A program made the position numbers and the translations under genes. A DNA stretch of 64,000 bases. It comes from Gemmatimonadota bacterium. Its GTDB lineage: Bacteria; Latescibacterota; UBA2968; GCA-2709665. This document shows, in pieces, positions 1 to 8,321 of this stretch (its first letter is position 1; every line of letters begins with the position of its first letter). The notes below the pieces were generated by a model. That model did not search any database. It had not been told where the DNA came from and worked only from the letters and a program-made list of their open reading frames with translations. The stretch lies in NCBI GenBank assembly GCA_028877215.1, contig JAPPFJ010000024.1, forward strand, positions 91,159 to 155,158, in the 5' to 3' direction.

Positions 1-486
1 CCGTGGTGACGAGGTCTTCCACGTTGCTCCCGTCCAGGTCCGCACGCTGGATCTTATCCGTGTACCCGTCCGTCCAGTACATCTTGCCCCCAGACACGTC
101 CAGGGCGATGCCATCTGGGTGACTCAATCCCGTGGTGACGAGGTCTTCCACGTTGCTCCCGTCCAGGTCCGCACGCTGGATCTTTTGCGTGACCAAGCCC
201 GTGTTCCCGTTCGTCCAGTACATCTTGCCCCCAGACACGTCCAGGGCGATGCCAATTGGGTACCGCAAGCCCGTGGTGACCAGGTCTTCCACGTTGCTCC
301 CGTCCAGGTCCGCACGCTGGATCTTATCCGTGCCCCAGTCCGTCCAGTACATCTTGCCCCCAGACACGTCCAGGGCGATGCCAGATGGTCGCTGCAATCC
401 CGTGGTGACGAGGTCTTCCACGTTGCTCCCGTCCCGGTCCGCACGCTGGATCTTATACGCAAACCGGTCCGCCCAGTACATCTTCA
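1..486 (-). repeat. Second YWTD repeat block (at least four copies, continues left)
   Basis: This block has the same ~123-138 bp repeat as 860-1590 and is separated from it by the CARDB-coding stretch (about 489-865). One copy near 190-225 carries extra codons between the YWT motif and KIQRAD, making a longer loop. The first blade after CARDB has YWAD in place of YWTD. Confidence 0.9.
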
Positions 487-2311
487 CCGTCCTGATTCTC
501 ACCTCAACCCCTTGGGAGCAGTTGTTGTGGGTCGTGCGCTCTCCCGTCACGCTCTCCACGCACGCGCCGTAATAGTACGTTCCGATAGTAGATGGAACTG
601 TCAGACGGATCGACGCATCACTGCTGTTGGAAGACGATAGGCTACCCACCGCGTCCACGCCCACTTCCGTATCGCTCGTGGAGATTGCCGAGTCAGCCGA
701 CCGGTAGTAACGTAATACAGTTGGGACGGAAGAAACAAAGCCCTGGTTGCGTACGGTGGCTCTCAGCGTAAAAGAGGAACCAGCATACAGGGTGCTGCCG
801 CTTACCGAAGGCGATTCAACGATCAGGTCTGGCGATACAGCGAGGGCAATGCCCGATGGGTTATCCAGTCCCGTGGTGATGAGGTCTTCCACGTTGGTGC
901 CGTCCAGATCCGCACGTTGAATTTTATCCGTGCCCCCGTCCGTCCAGTACATCTTGCGCCCAGACATGTCCAGGGCGATGTCCTTTGGGTTGGTCAATCC
1001 CGTGGTGACGAGGTCTTCCACGTTGCTGCCGTCCAGGTCAGCACGTTGAATCTTATACGTCCCCGCGTCCGTCCAGTACATCTTTCCCCCGGACACGTCC
1101 AGGGCAATGCCTTTTGGGTTGGTCAATCCCGCGGAGATGAGGTCTTCCACGTTGCTGCCGTCCAGGTCAGCACGTTGAATCTTATCCGTGCCCCCGTCCG
1201 TCCAGTACATCTTTCCCCCGGACACGTCCAGGGCAATGCCTTTTGGGTTGGTCAATCCCGCGGAGATGAGGTCTTCCACGTTGCTGCCGTCCAGGTCAGC
1301 ACGTTGAATCTTATCCGTGCCCCCGTCCGTCCAGTACATCTTTCCCCCGGACACGTCCAGGGCAATGCCCGATGGGTTGGTCAATCCCGTGACGAGGTCT
1401 TCCATGTTGCTGCCGTCCTGATCCGCGTACTGGATCTTTTGCGCGCGCGAGTCCGTCCAGTAAATCTTGCCACCGTGAACGTCCAAGGCGATGCCCTTTG
1501 GGTTGGACAATCCCGTGGAGATGAGGTCTTCCGCGTTGCTGCCATCCAAATCCGCACGCTGAATCTTATTCGTGGCCTCGTCCGTCCAGTACATTTTCGG
1601 TGCGCTGTCGTTGCTTCCGCCGCCAGCCAGAGATACCCGTTTGCCGAAGTTGTTCGCAAAGATCAAAAAATCAGAAAAGCCAATCGCACCATTGCTATCC
1701 AGATCATACTTCGCTTCGTACGTCCCATCGCCGCTTACTGAACCGAACCGATCTCCAAACAGCACAAAGTCAAAAAAACCAACCCGCCCATTGCCGTCAA
1801 AGTCCCACGAGGGAGCTTGCAAGGCCACACTGACGTTCAGCGTCACGCTTTCAACTTGTCCATCTTTGCCAAGTTCACCATACACCAGATGAATTGTCGT
1901 GCCCGAAAACGCAGAACTCGCGCGAAAACGAATTATTCCGACCAGACCGTTGTCGGCCGTAGTGGTACTGCCCAAAGACACAACGCTGATCTGGACAGAG
2001 GTCGGATCTGTGCCGTGCTCGGCAAAAACCCGAGCACTGGGCAATGCACCGACTGCATCAAACTCCATATAAGTCACTTGACTCGCATCGTATTCGAAGC
2101 GCGCGGAAATACCTCTCGCATTCCGCATACCTCTGCCAAAAAGCTGAATCTCAACGTCCTGATCTGCAGAGACATTGAGAGACCTGAATGCTTGATCGCC
2201 GTCTTGGCTATTTGCATCCAGAGAAAGGGAAAAACTATCCTGTGAGGACAGAGCCAGCGGGTAAAGTAAAAGCGCGATTGTCGATAGGGTTGACAGAATC
2301 GGTTTCCACAT
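1..2311 (-). CDS. Secreted cohesin-dockerin / YWTD propeller / CARDB protein (3' end outside window)
   Basis: The reading frame is open from the ATG at 2311 to the left edge, so at least 770 residues are seen. An N-terminal signal peptide (about residues 1-23, hydrophobic core LSTIALLLYPLALSS) is followed by a cohesin-like beta domain (about 25-165). Next come two dockerin-like EF-hand loops (DFDGNGRVGFFDF and DLDSNGAIGFSDF). Six YWTD (LDL-receptor class B) repeats follow, each of the type KIQRADLDGSN..GIALDVSGGKMYWTD, which is enough for one six-bladed propeller. A CARDB-like domain (starts DLIVESPSVSGSTLYAG) comes next, then at least four blades of a second propeller. The start at 2311 has AGGAAG upstream; an in-frame ATG at 2329 is an alternative. 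The role is probably extracellular binding or adhesion; the ligand is unknown. Confidence 0.85.
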   Translation of the reverse strand, partial: MWKPILSTLSTIALLLYPLALSSQDSFSLSLDANSQDGDQAFRSLNVSADQDVEIQLFGRGMRNARGISARFEYDASQVTYMEFDAVGALPSARVFAEHGTDPTSVQISVVSLGSTTTADNGLVGIIRFRASSAFSGTTIHLVYGELGKDGQVESVTLNVSVALQAPSWDFDGNGRVGFFDFVLFGDRFGSVSGDGTYEAKYDLDSNGAIGFSDFLIFANNFGKRVSLAGGGSNDSAPKMYWTDEATNKIQRADLDGSNAEDLISTGLSNPKGIALDVHGGKIYWTDSRAQKIQYADQDGSNMEDLVTGLTNPSGIALDVSGGKMYWTDGGTDKIQRADLDGSNVEDLISAGLTNPKGIALDVSGGKMYWTDGGTDKIQRADLDGSNVEDLISAGLTNPKGIALDVSGGKMYWTDAGTYKIQRADLDGSNVEDLVTTGLTNPKDIALDMSGRKMYWTDGGTDKIQRADLDGTNVEDLITTGLDNPSGIALAVSPDLIVESPSVSGSTLYAGSSFTLRATVRNQGFVSSVPTVLRYYRSADSAISTSDTEVGVDAVGSLSSSNSSDASIRLTVPSTIGTYYYGACVESVTGERTTHNNCSQGVEVRIRTVKMYWADRFAYKIQRADRDGSNVEDLVTTGLQRPSGIALDVSGGKMYWTDWGTDKIQRADLDGSNVEDLVTTGLRYPIGIALDVSGGKMYWTNGNTGLVTQKIQRADLDGSNVEDLVTTGLSHPDGIALDVSGGKMYWTDGYTDKIQRADLDGSNVEDLVTT
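860..1590 (-). repeat. Six near-identical ~123-126 bp tandem repeats coding YWTD blades
   Basis: Six direct repeats each encode one YWTD blade. The two copies around 1130-1250 and 1256-1376 are almost identical at the nucleotide level. Identity this high, including at silent positions, points to recent duplication or gene conversion rather than old divergence under protein selection. Confidence 0.9.
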
Positions 2312-2665
2312 GGAATGCTTCCTATTCATTAAGTTTTTTTACGTGATGGGCGACTCGGGGAATTACCTATCTTCGCTGAATTCAATTAGGCACAAATGTG
2401 TAAAATGGATGCAGGCGTGATGCGGAAAAAAACGGTACCCTCAACCAAAGGACCGGCACTGAAATATACCTGTAAGCCACGCGACGTCAAGATTTTATCG
2501 AACCACCATGTCTTCCGCAACCCGTAAACGTGCTGGTGGAGGTGCGCAGGGTCGAGGCGTCCGTATTGAGTTTACTTGCGGAATGGTTATATTACGTGGG
2601 CAAGGGCGATACGGATCGCCGGGACAAGGCGAAATTCGCGAGGTCGACTTTTGGAGGAGAGTACA
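2312..2665. other. Divergent intergenic region
   Basis: This region lies between the divergent secreted-protein gene and the Yip1 gene, so promoters for both should lie here. A short palindrome CACAAATGTG near 2391 and an AT-rich stretch near 2585-2597 (TTATATTACG) are visible. I see no convincing -35/-10 pair and no gene. Confidence 0.4.
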
Positions 2666-3403
2666 ATGGAAGAATCTACAGAGGCACAGGACGTGGATAA
2701 CGGAGAGGAGATGGGTATCGTCAGCAGGATGATCGGAGCCTTGATCTCGCCCGGTCGGACGTTCGCCGCCGTTAACGCGCGTGTCGATCACCGGGACTGG
2801 TATCTCCCGATGATCATCATCGCGGTCGTGGGCATGATTTCCGCGTACCAGCTCATGCCCGCCGCGCAGACGGCCGGGATGGAGGCCATGCAGGAGCGGC
2901 TCGCGCAGGATGAATCCCTTACGGAAGAACAGCGGGCGCTGGCCCTGGAAAACGCGCAGAGGATGATGGGCCTGGGCGCCGTCGTTCTCCCGTCCTTCGG
3001 AACTGCCGTGACGATATTCGTCCAGGCGGCCATTTTTCTCGCGCTCGCCAATTTCGTCTTCGGCGGCGAAGGCACGTACAAAAAGACCCTGGCCGTTGTA
3101 AGCTACAGCTCCCTCGTGACCATCCCCGCCGCCATTGTGACGTTGCTGCTTGCCGCGGTATGGGATTCGCCATCGGTACAGCCCGGCCTGGGTCTGCTTG
3201 TACCTGAATCCATGAAAGGGAGTTTCGCGGACCACTTCCTTTCCATGATCACCGTCTTCGCCGTGTGGAAATACCTGCTGGTTGCGGTGGGCCTGGGGGC
3301 TGTTGCCGGGATTCGAACAAAGCTCTCGGGGATGGGCGTCTTCGGACTCTGGATCCTCTACGTCCTCGCCGCCGCCTTCGCACGGTCCGCCGTCACCGTC
3401 TGA
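2666..3403 (+). CDS. Yip1-domain integral membrane protein
   Basis: The predicted protein has 245 residues. A charged N-terminus (MEESTEAQDVDNGEEMG) leads into SRMIGALISPGRTFAAV, the entry typical of bacterial Yip1-family proteins. About five hydrophobic segments follow: near DWYLPMIIIAVVGMISAY, then VTIFVQAAIFLALANFVF, then SLVTIPAAIVTLLLAAVW, then MITVFAVWKYLLVAVGLGAV, and VFGLWILYVLAAAFA at the C-terminus. The ATG at 2666 was chosen because GGAGGAGA precedes it by 5 bases; a longer frame from 2576 lacks this. The molecular function of bacterial Yip1 proteins is not established. It stands alone, convergent with the island to its right. Confidence 0.75.
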   Translation: MEESTEAQDVDNGEEMGIVSRMIGALISPGRTFAAVNARVDHRDWYLPMIIIAVVGMISAYQLMPAAQTAGMEAMQERLAQDESLTEEQRALALENAQRMMGLGAVVLPSFGTAVTIFVQAAIFLALANFVFGGEGTYKKTLAVVSYSSLVTIPAAIVTLLLAAVWDSPSVQPGLGLLVPESMKGSFADHFLSMITVFAVWKYLLVAVGLGAVAGIRTKLSGMGVFGLWILYVLAAAFARSAVTV

Positions 3404-3504
3404 CGGCAGGGAACAGTTATCGCACCGAAACGCGGCCAGGTAGTTGAAAAGCTCGGAAATACAATGAGCATTCAACAGTCTGGCCGCGTTGTGTTTCTAA
3501 GCAA

Positions 3505-6500
3505 CTACGTCAGTTGATTTTCGATTATTCTCTCAATGTAATCGTACCGATTCTTCCCTTCTTGGAACAGAATATGCGCCTTGGCGAACCGTTCCCTGTC
3601 CCAACTGCCGTCGTCGTAAACCTTGCTTAGATCATCGAATGGGGTTGCCGAAACAATATATGAATCCAGCGTGACGTCATTTCGGTTACTTCTCTTGCCG
3701 ATCTCTGGAGCTAACTCCCGTAGTTTCTCGTGAAGCCCAACCTTTTCGTCGTGCCGGTGCGCGCTTGCGTGACGCATACCGTGTGGCTCAACGAATACTA
3801 CGTGCTGCGTGTTACCATTCTTTATCCATAAGATAAAGTCCGGATAGAAGCCGCTCGCCTCGAAGAATCCAACGCCAACCCCACGGCTTTGATTCCGAAG
3901 CAAAAAAACTTCCAGCCCGGACAGCTTTCCATCCTTCTCCTGCACCCAGTAGTTCCTCAGATCCTGTACAAACTGTCTTTCACTATTGTTTAGGCCCGGT
4001 GGCGAGGTCCTGATGTCATCTTCATCGCCGTACTCTACCAGCAATGGTTGGTAGAGGTGGCGATCGAAGTGAAGGCGAGGTAACTCATACGTTTCCATTT
4101 CGTAGAGTTGCTCGCAGTCTTTGATAAGTTTTTCGATGTTCTCCATTAGCGCGATCTTGGATCGTCTCACGCTGACAACGTAACGGCCCCTACCCTCCGA
4201 TTCGCGACCGAAACTCAGATTGGGGTCGCGCTCGTCGAGGGTCTTGTAAACTATCTCCTTCGATTCCCACCGTTCGCGATGTACTCTGTAGAACACGTCA
4301 GTGTACTTTTTTAAAATTCGTGTAGCCGCGTCCTGGAGGCGATCTATGTCTCCGACCGTCTTAGGAGGGAAAAACGGCTCGTCGACAATCAGGTTATACC
4401 GGTCACTGTCTTCCAAAATGCGCCGCGGCCCATCCGGCAACACACACAAGTTCCCCCATTCCTTTTCCTCCTTGTATTCGATAAGGTCGAGATAAGCTTG
4501 TTCCCAATCTACCAAGTCCAGCATGCGTTTGCTTAATCTCTCTTCCGTTCCCGAATGCGCGTCGGTGGTCACAACCCCGGCTTCGCTACTTTCCATCGCC
4601 TGAACCTTTAACGATAGGTCGACGCGCACGGATTTCATTTTCCGATCCGGCTCCAATAGAAGACTCTCTGTATGTGCGAATTCAGTCCCTTTTTCGATCC
4701 GCGGCACGACAAGCCCGGCCTCCAACAGCTTCATGTCGGGGCGGACAAAGAGGGGGAGTTCATCGTACCCATCGGCATCCAGGCCCTCCCGCTCTAGGTA
4801 CTCTTTGAAGTCGGACATGTAGTTGGCGCGCACCGCGAAGATATTGAGGGTCTCCAAGAGTCCGATGTATTCTGGATGGACACCGTCGAGAGTTGCGCTC
4901 CGCTTTAGACTTGCATTCTTGCCGCGCAGACGTACTCCGCGACCGAAGAGCTGGATGATTTCCGCACCCTCCCTACGCCCGATATTTAGCAGTCCCATAT
5001 TCGAGACGCGCCAAGAATTCCATCCTTCCATGAATTTCTTCGCCCCGATAAGAACCTCGATCCCGCTATTCGGCTCATTGATACGCTCAAATAACGACCC
5101 GGACAGGGCGTCATCTTCCAGCGTTATTCCGGTGTCGGCTTCTTCCACCAGATTCTTGAATGAGCTTACGTCGCCGATGTAGATTAGCCCAAAATAGTCC
5201 TGAGCACCGCTCACTCTCAGACCCAATTCGCCGTCGGCGCCCCGGATTGTGCACAAATGCAGACCACCGGACGTCGGTACCTGGAATACGTTTTTTAGTA
5301 TGTCCTGGTAGATCACCCTAGAAGGTCGCCCAATCGCCCTCAGGTATGTGAATTTGTTCGCGAACACGTCCCGTTCGTATGGCGTTATCAACCCGCTCTC
5401 GCCCTTTATGAGTCTATCAATTGCGTTGGTCGTCCAACCGGGCTGACTCAACACTCGGTGCAGGAACCGCGCCACCGTCAGCACGTCACTGCATTTCTCC
5501 TTATTTTCGGTGTACACGGCGTTTACAGTGCTGCCGACGAAGACCCACAGTGGTCGTTCGAGGTGGTATGGACGAAAGCTCTCGGCATGTTCAGTGAAAA
5601 CGCATTGTTGTTCATAAAAAGACAGCAGGTTACCGAGCAGTAGCGTCTCGGTTGCCTCTTCGCTGGTTTTTTTCACAAGATTAAGCACGCGGAAGTCTTT
5701 ACCGTACCCATCGCCGTGGAAATATCTGTACGAGTAATCGAATGCGATGGCCTTGCCGTACTCGACTGTAAGCTCGTCGTTGGCAGCTGCCTTCAAAGCC
5801 TGCCCAAAGGTGGCGCTGTATTCAAACGTAAAGCCACTTTCGCCGAGGGCGTCTCGGTACCGACGCCACGCCTCTCCGCCGGAGCCCTTGTGCCCTTCAT
5901 CGACGAAAACCAGGTTGTTGCCCTCGAATGCCTCGACGGGTACACTGATGCCGCCGCCCCGCTTTTGTTCGACCAGTTTGGTAATCTCAATGACTTGGAC
6001 GAGATCGTCCGTGTCCGTTATCTCGCCGCTCACGTTGAGATTGAATTGCTGGCAGCGAATTGCTGAGGCGGCCATTTCGGCCAGGTGCTGGTCGCTAAGT
6101 CCTTCATTCGGTGTAATGAGCAGAATATTGTCCAGGGATTCGTCGTTGTAGTACAAAAACTGGCGGTAGTTGAGGTGCATTATGAGGGTCTTGCCGCTCC
6201 CGGTCGCCATCCAAAAGGCCAGCTTCTTCAAGTCGGATTCGCAAAACTCTTCACCTCTATTGCGTTGCGCCGAGAACGCGTTCAGGGAGCGAAGCATTTT
6301 GCCCCGACCGTTAAAGTACCCGTCGAGGAAGACTTCCGCGTAAAGTGCGGCAAGGTACTGAAAGTACCGCAGGGTAATTGGATTGGACCGTCTGGCGTTC
6401 ATTGCGTTCAGATGGTTGCGGATATTCTCGTTGTACTGCAGAAGGGTATCCGGCTCTACATTCACTGCGTCCCCACGGCTGATCAGTCGGTGATAGACAT

Positions 6501-6645
6501 GACTGCGTCCGTCAGGGTCGAACCCCTCTGCCGCCAGCTTCATATCGCGAAGCAGGTCGCGGTTCTGCTCATAGCCGAACTGCTGGTTTATCCATGCCAA
6601 CAAGACCAGGCGCTGATCCAATTCGGTGTTTTGTACGGACGGCAT
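3505..6645 (-). CDS. DEAD/DEAH helicase-nuclease, type III Res-like
   Basis: This 1046-residue SF2 helicase has Walker A ATGSGKT (about residue 148), a Walker B/DEAH-type DEGHKG (about 248), SATF (about 277) and motif VI QLFGRGVRLRG, all intact. The C-terminal region has a PD-(D/E)xK-like frame, GFYPDFILWI ... VFVEPHG (about 932-952). It reads EPH where active relatives have an acidic residue, one residue and Lys. The role is ATP-dependent DNA translocation and cleavage in a restriction system, in the cytoplasm. The gene starts 2 bp after the HepT-like gene, so the two are probably co-transcribed. The cognate methyltransferase candidate is at 10458-13556, about 4 kb upstream. Confidence 0.8.
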   Translation of the reverse strand: MPSVQNTELDQRLVLLAWINQQFGYEQNRDLLRDMKLAAEGFDPDGRSHVYHRLISRGDAVNVEPDTLLQYNENIRNHLNAMNARRSNPITLRYFQYLAALYAEVFLDGYFNGRGKMLRSLNAFSAQRNRGEEFCESDLKKLAFWMATGSGKTLIMHLNYRQFLYYNDESLDNILLITPNEGLSDQHLAEMAASAIRCQQFNLNVSGEITDTDDLVQVIEITKLVEQKRGGGISVPVEAFEGNNLVFVDEGHKGSGGEAWRRYRDALGESGFTFEYSATFGQALKAAANDELTVEYGKAIAFDYSYRYFHGDGYGKDFRVLNLVKKTSEEATETLLLGNLLSFYEQQCVFTEHAESFRPYHLERPLWVFVGSTVNAVYTENKEKCSDVLTVARFLHRVLSQPGWTTNAIDRLIKGESGLITPYERDVFANKFTYLRAIGRPSRVIYQDILKNVFQVPTSGGLHLCTIRGADGELGLRVSGAQDYFGLIYIGDVSSFKNLVEEADTGITLEDDALSGSLFERINEPNSGIEVLIGAKKFMEGWNSWRVSNMGLLNIGRREGAEIIQLFGRGVRLRGKNASLKRSATLDGVHPEYIGLLETLNIFAVRANYMSDFKEYLEREGLDADGYDELPLFVRPDMKLLEAGLVVPRIEKGTEFAHTESLLLEPDRKMKSVRVDLSLKVQAMESSEAGVVTTDAHSGTEERLSKRMLDLVDWEQAYLDLIEYKEEKEWGNLCVLPDGPRRILEDSDRYNLIVDEPFFPPKTVGDIDRLQDAATRILKKYTDVFYRVHRERWESKEIVYKTLDERDPNLSFGRESEGRGRYVVSVRRSKIALMENIEKLIKDCEQLYEMETYELPRLHFDRHLYQPLLVEYGDEDDIRTSPPGLNNSERQFVQDLRNYWVQEKDGKLSGLEVFLLRNQSRGVGVGFFEASGFYPDFILWIKNGNTQHVVFVEPHGMRHASAHRHDEKVGLHEKLRELAPEIGKRSNRNDVTLDSYIVSATPFDDLSKVYDDGSWDRERFAKAHILFQEGKNRYDYIERIIENQLT

Positions 6646-6647
6646 TT

Positions 6648-6992
6648 CTATTCGCCTTCCTTTACTAATGTTTCCGACTGCTCAATTAGCGCTAGGAGGT
6701 CATTGTTGATCGTCTCCCACAACTCTGCGATACTAACATCAAAGTAGCCTTGATCAATCCGATTGCGCATTCCGATCACCTTACGCCAGGGAAATTCAGT
6801 GTGCTGCCGTCGAGTTGGAACTGAGACACGGTATGCCGCCTCACCAACAATCTCTACCAATTTCCGTAGCGCGAGTTCCAGGACCCGGTTGTTTGACAAC
6901 TCCTTCAGGCTTGTATTACCGAGCAATAAGACGGCTTCTCTCGCGTGGTTTCGCATATCTTCGAGGCTTGCTCGGTCATCGTATCCGCTCAT
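6648..6992 (-). CDS. HepT-like HEPN (DUF86) protein
   Basis: The protein has 114 residues. The sequence matches the DUF86/HepT layout: an N-terminal DMRNHAREAVLLLG helix, then LALRKLVEIVGEAA and a C-terminal GMRNRIDQGYFDV. HepT RNases and AMPylation targets carry the motif R-N-x(3)-H-x-Y; here the His position is Gln (RNRIDQGY), so RNase activity is doubtful. The start at 6992 has GGAAG 7 bases upstream; an upstream GTG at 7037 is less likely. It abuts the helicase gene. No complete MNT partner lies next to it, although two MNT genes occur elsewhere in the island. Confidence 0.7.
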   Translation of the reverse strand: MSGYDDRASLEDMRNHAREAVLLLGNTSLKELSNNRVLELALRKLVEIVGEAAYRVSVPTRRQHTEFPWRKVIGMRNRIDQGYFDVSIAELWETINNDLLALIEQSETLVKEGE

Positions 6993-7099
6993 GTTCGTCT
7001 TCCGGCGATCGGTGACTCTGTACGATATGCCACGCACTGCACACCGTCACTTTCGTCCACATTCATCTTCAAGAGTTGCAGTCCTCGTTGTGCTTGATG

Positions 7100-7345
7100 C
7101 TACCGTTGGGTTGGATACGTTGGCATCCGAAACGGCCGACGATTCAGCATTGTTTCTTTATCGGCGACGTAGTTATTCCCCTCACGCTTAATCCAACGCT
7201 TATCTGTGACCCATTGTAGATCCTTCATGACGATCCATGGCTTTTCTTTGTAAGAATCACCCAAACGGCCACTTGTCATCATTAGCGCAAATGGGTCTAA
7301 GGCTTGATCGCTGTTTGATAGCTCCAGCAGCAGGTCTCTGTGCCG
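7100..7345 (-). pseudogene. C-terminal winged-helix part of the Fic gene, beyond the nonsense codon
   Basis: Immediately after the TGA, the same frame reads RHRDLLLELSNSD, then KDLQWVTDKRWIKREGNNYV and ends near LNRRPF. The pattern (R-D-L x(3-5) W/L...I-K-R-x-G-N-x-Y) matches the DNA-binding winged helix that closes many Fic proteins. CGA to TGA would be a single transition. An internal ATG at 7282 could start a 60-residue fragment, but no ribosome binding site supports it. Confidence 0.6.
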
Positions 7346-8275
7346 TCAGCCGGCGACCATATCCTGTCTCGGGAAATGTCGACAAATGTGGTATTGCCAG
7401 ACAGAGTCCAGATGCTGTTCCCAAATCATCTCCAACAGACCGCGAAGCCCGTCGAGGAATCCCTGCACGCCATAGTACAGATACGGTACGACGTCTCCTC
7501 CTGATCGGCTGGTCCGCGCAAGCTGACGGGCGTATTCGGCACATGTGGCACTATAGTGGATACTCAACAGGTGGCAGGCGGGTAGCGGAATCCCTGAGCG
7601 CAACAGGATCGCGAATTCCAGCAGTCTCGCGGTTCGGCCGTTTCCGTCGCCAAACGGATGGATCCAGGCGACGTAAAGATGGGCTATTGCCGCTTTGATA
7701 ATTGCAAACGTAATTTCCTCGCCTTTGGGCACCTTGAATTCATCCCTTAGCCAGTGGCACAGCTTCTCCAGCAGGTATTCGCAATCCTCTGAGGGCGCCC
7801 CTCGATACCGCCGGCCTACGCCCACAGAGTGGGTGCGGATCGAACCCGGTATGGAACCCTCTTGTTGTTCCAGCTTGTGTAGAACAGCCCGATTTATCTC
7901 GCGGATCCATTCAATATCCAGGGGCTCGACCGAACATTCGCGCATACCCACGATGGTGGCGTTGATTGCCTTTATGAGGTTGTCGACCTCCTGCGCTAGA
8001 TACTCACGGGACGGCGGCAGTTCCAGTTCGCCCGCTATATGACGCAATACGTCCTCTTCGGACAGGGTATTCCCTTCAATTGCCGTAGTCGCATGAACAC
8101 CCTTGGCCAGATAAACCTTATAGAGTTCCTCTGCCGAGTCATGAACCAGCGGTACCCTGGAGATGTGCTCGATCTTGGACGTACACTCGCCCAGTTTCAT
8201 CCAGAGCGAATAGGGCACGTCACGTAGATCGATCTGAAATTCGATCCACGGATGAGTCTTTTCGTATCGCATCAT
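7346..8275 (-). CDS. Fic family AMP-transferase, interrupted by an in-frame TGA
   Basis: The 309-residue open part has an N-terminal inhibitory motif TTAIEGN (about residue 62) and an intact catalytic Fic motif HPFGDGNGRTAR. This is a class II layout, with the inhibitory helix ahead of the Fic core. Fic enzymes transfer AMP (sometimes other groups) from nucleotides onto target proteins. The frame ends at TGA 7346-7348, but the same frame stays open for 82 further codons that read like the usual C-terminal winged helix of this family. The intact protein would have been about 390 residues, the normal family length. It lies 47 bp downstream of the second Fic gene. Confidence 0.8.
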   Translation of the reverse strand: MMRYEKTHPWIEFQIDLRDVPYSLWMKLGECTSKIEHISRVPLVHDSAEELYKVYLAKGVHATTAIEGNTLSEEDVLRHIAGELELPPSREYLAQEVDNLIKAINATIVGMRECSVEPLDIEWIREINRAVLHKLEQQEGSIPGSIRTHSVGVGRRYRGAPSEDCEYLLEKLCHWLRDEFKVPKGEEITFAIIKAAIAHLYVAWIHPFGDGNGRTARLLEFAILLRSGIPLPACHLLSIHYSATCAEYARQLARTSRSGGDVVPYLYYGVQGFLDGLRGLLEMIWEQHLDSVWQYHICRHFPRQDMVAG

Positions 8276-8321
8276 GGCTTGCCTATGTCCGAAATTTGTC
8301 CTCTTTCGCCTATCCGATTCT

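Noticed and set aside
860..1590. Regular ~125-bp repeats as a CRISPR or satellite array
   Set aside because: The units are contiguous without unique spacers and encode in-frame protein blades.
1..1741. Long plus-strand open frames across the YWTD repeats
   Set aside because: They are antisense shadows of the repeat-coding minus strand. The minus-strand translation gives clear YWTD, CARDB, cohesin and EF-hand motifs.
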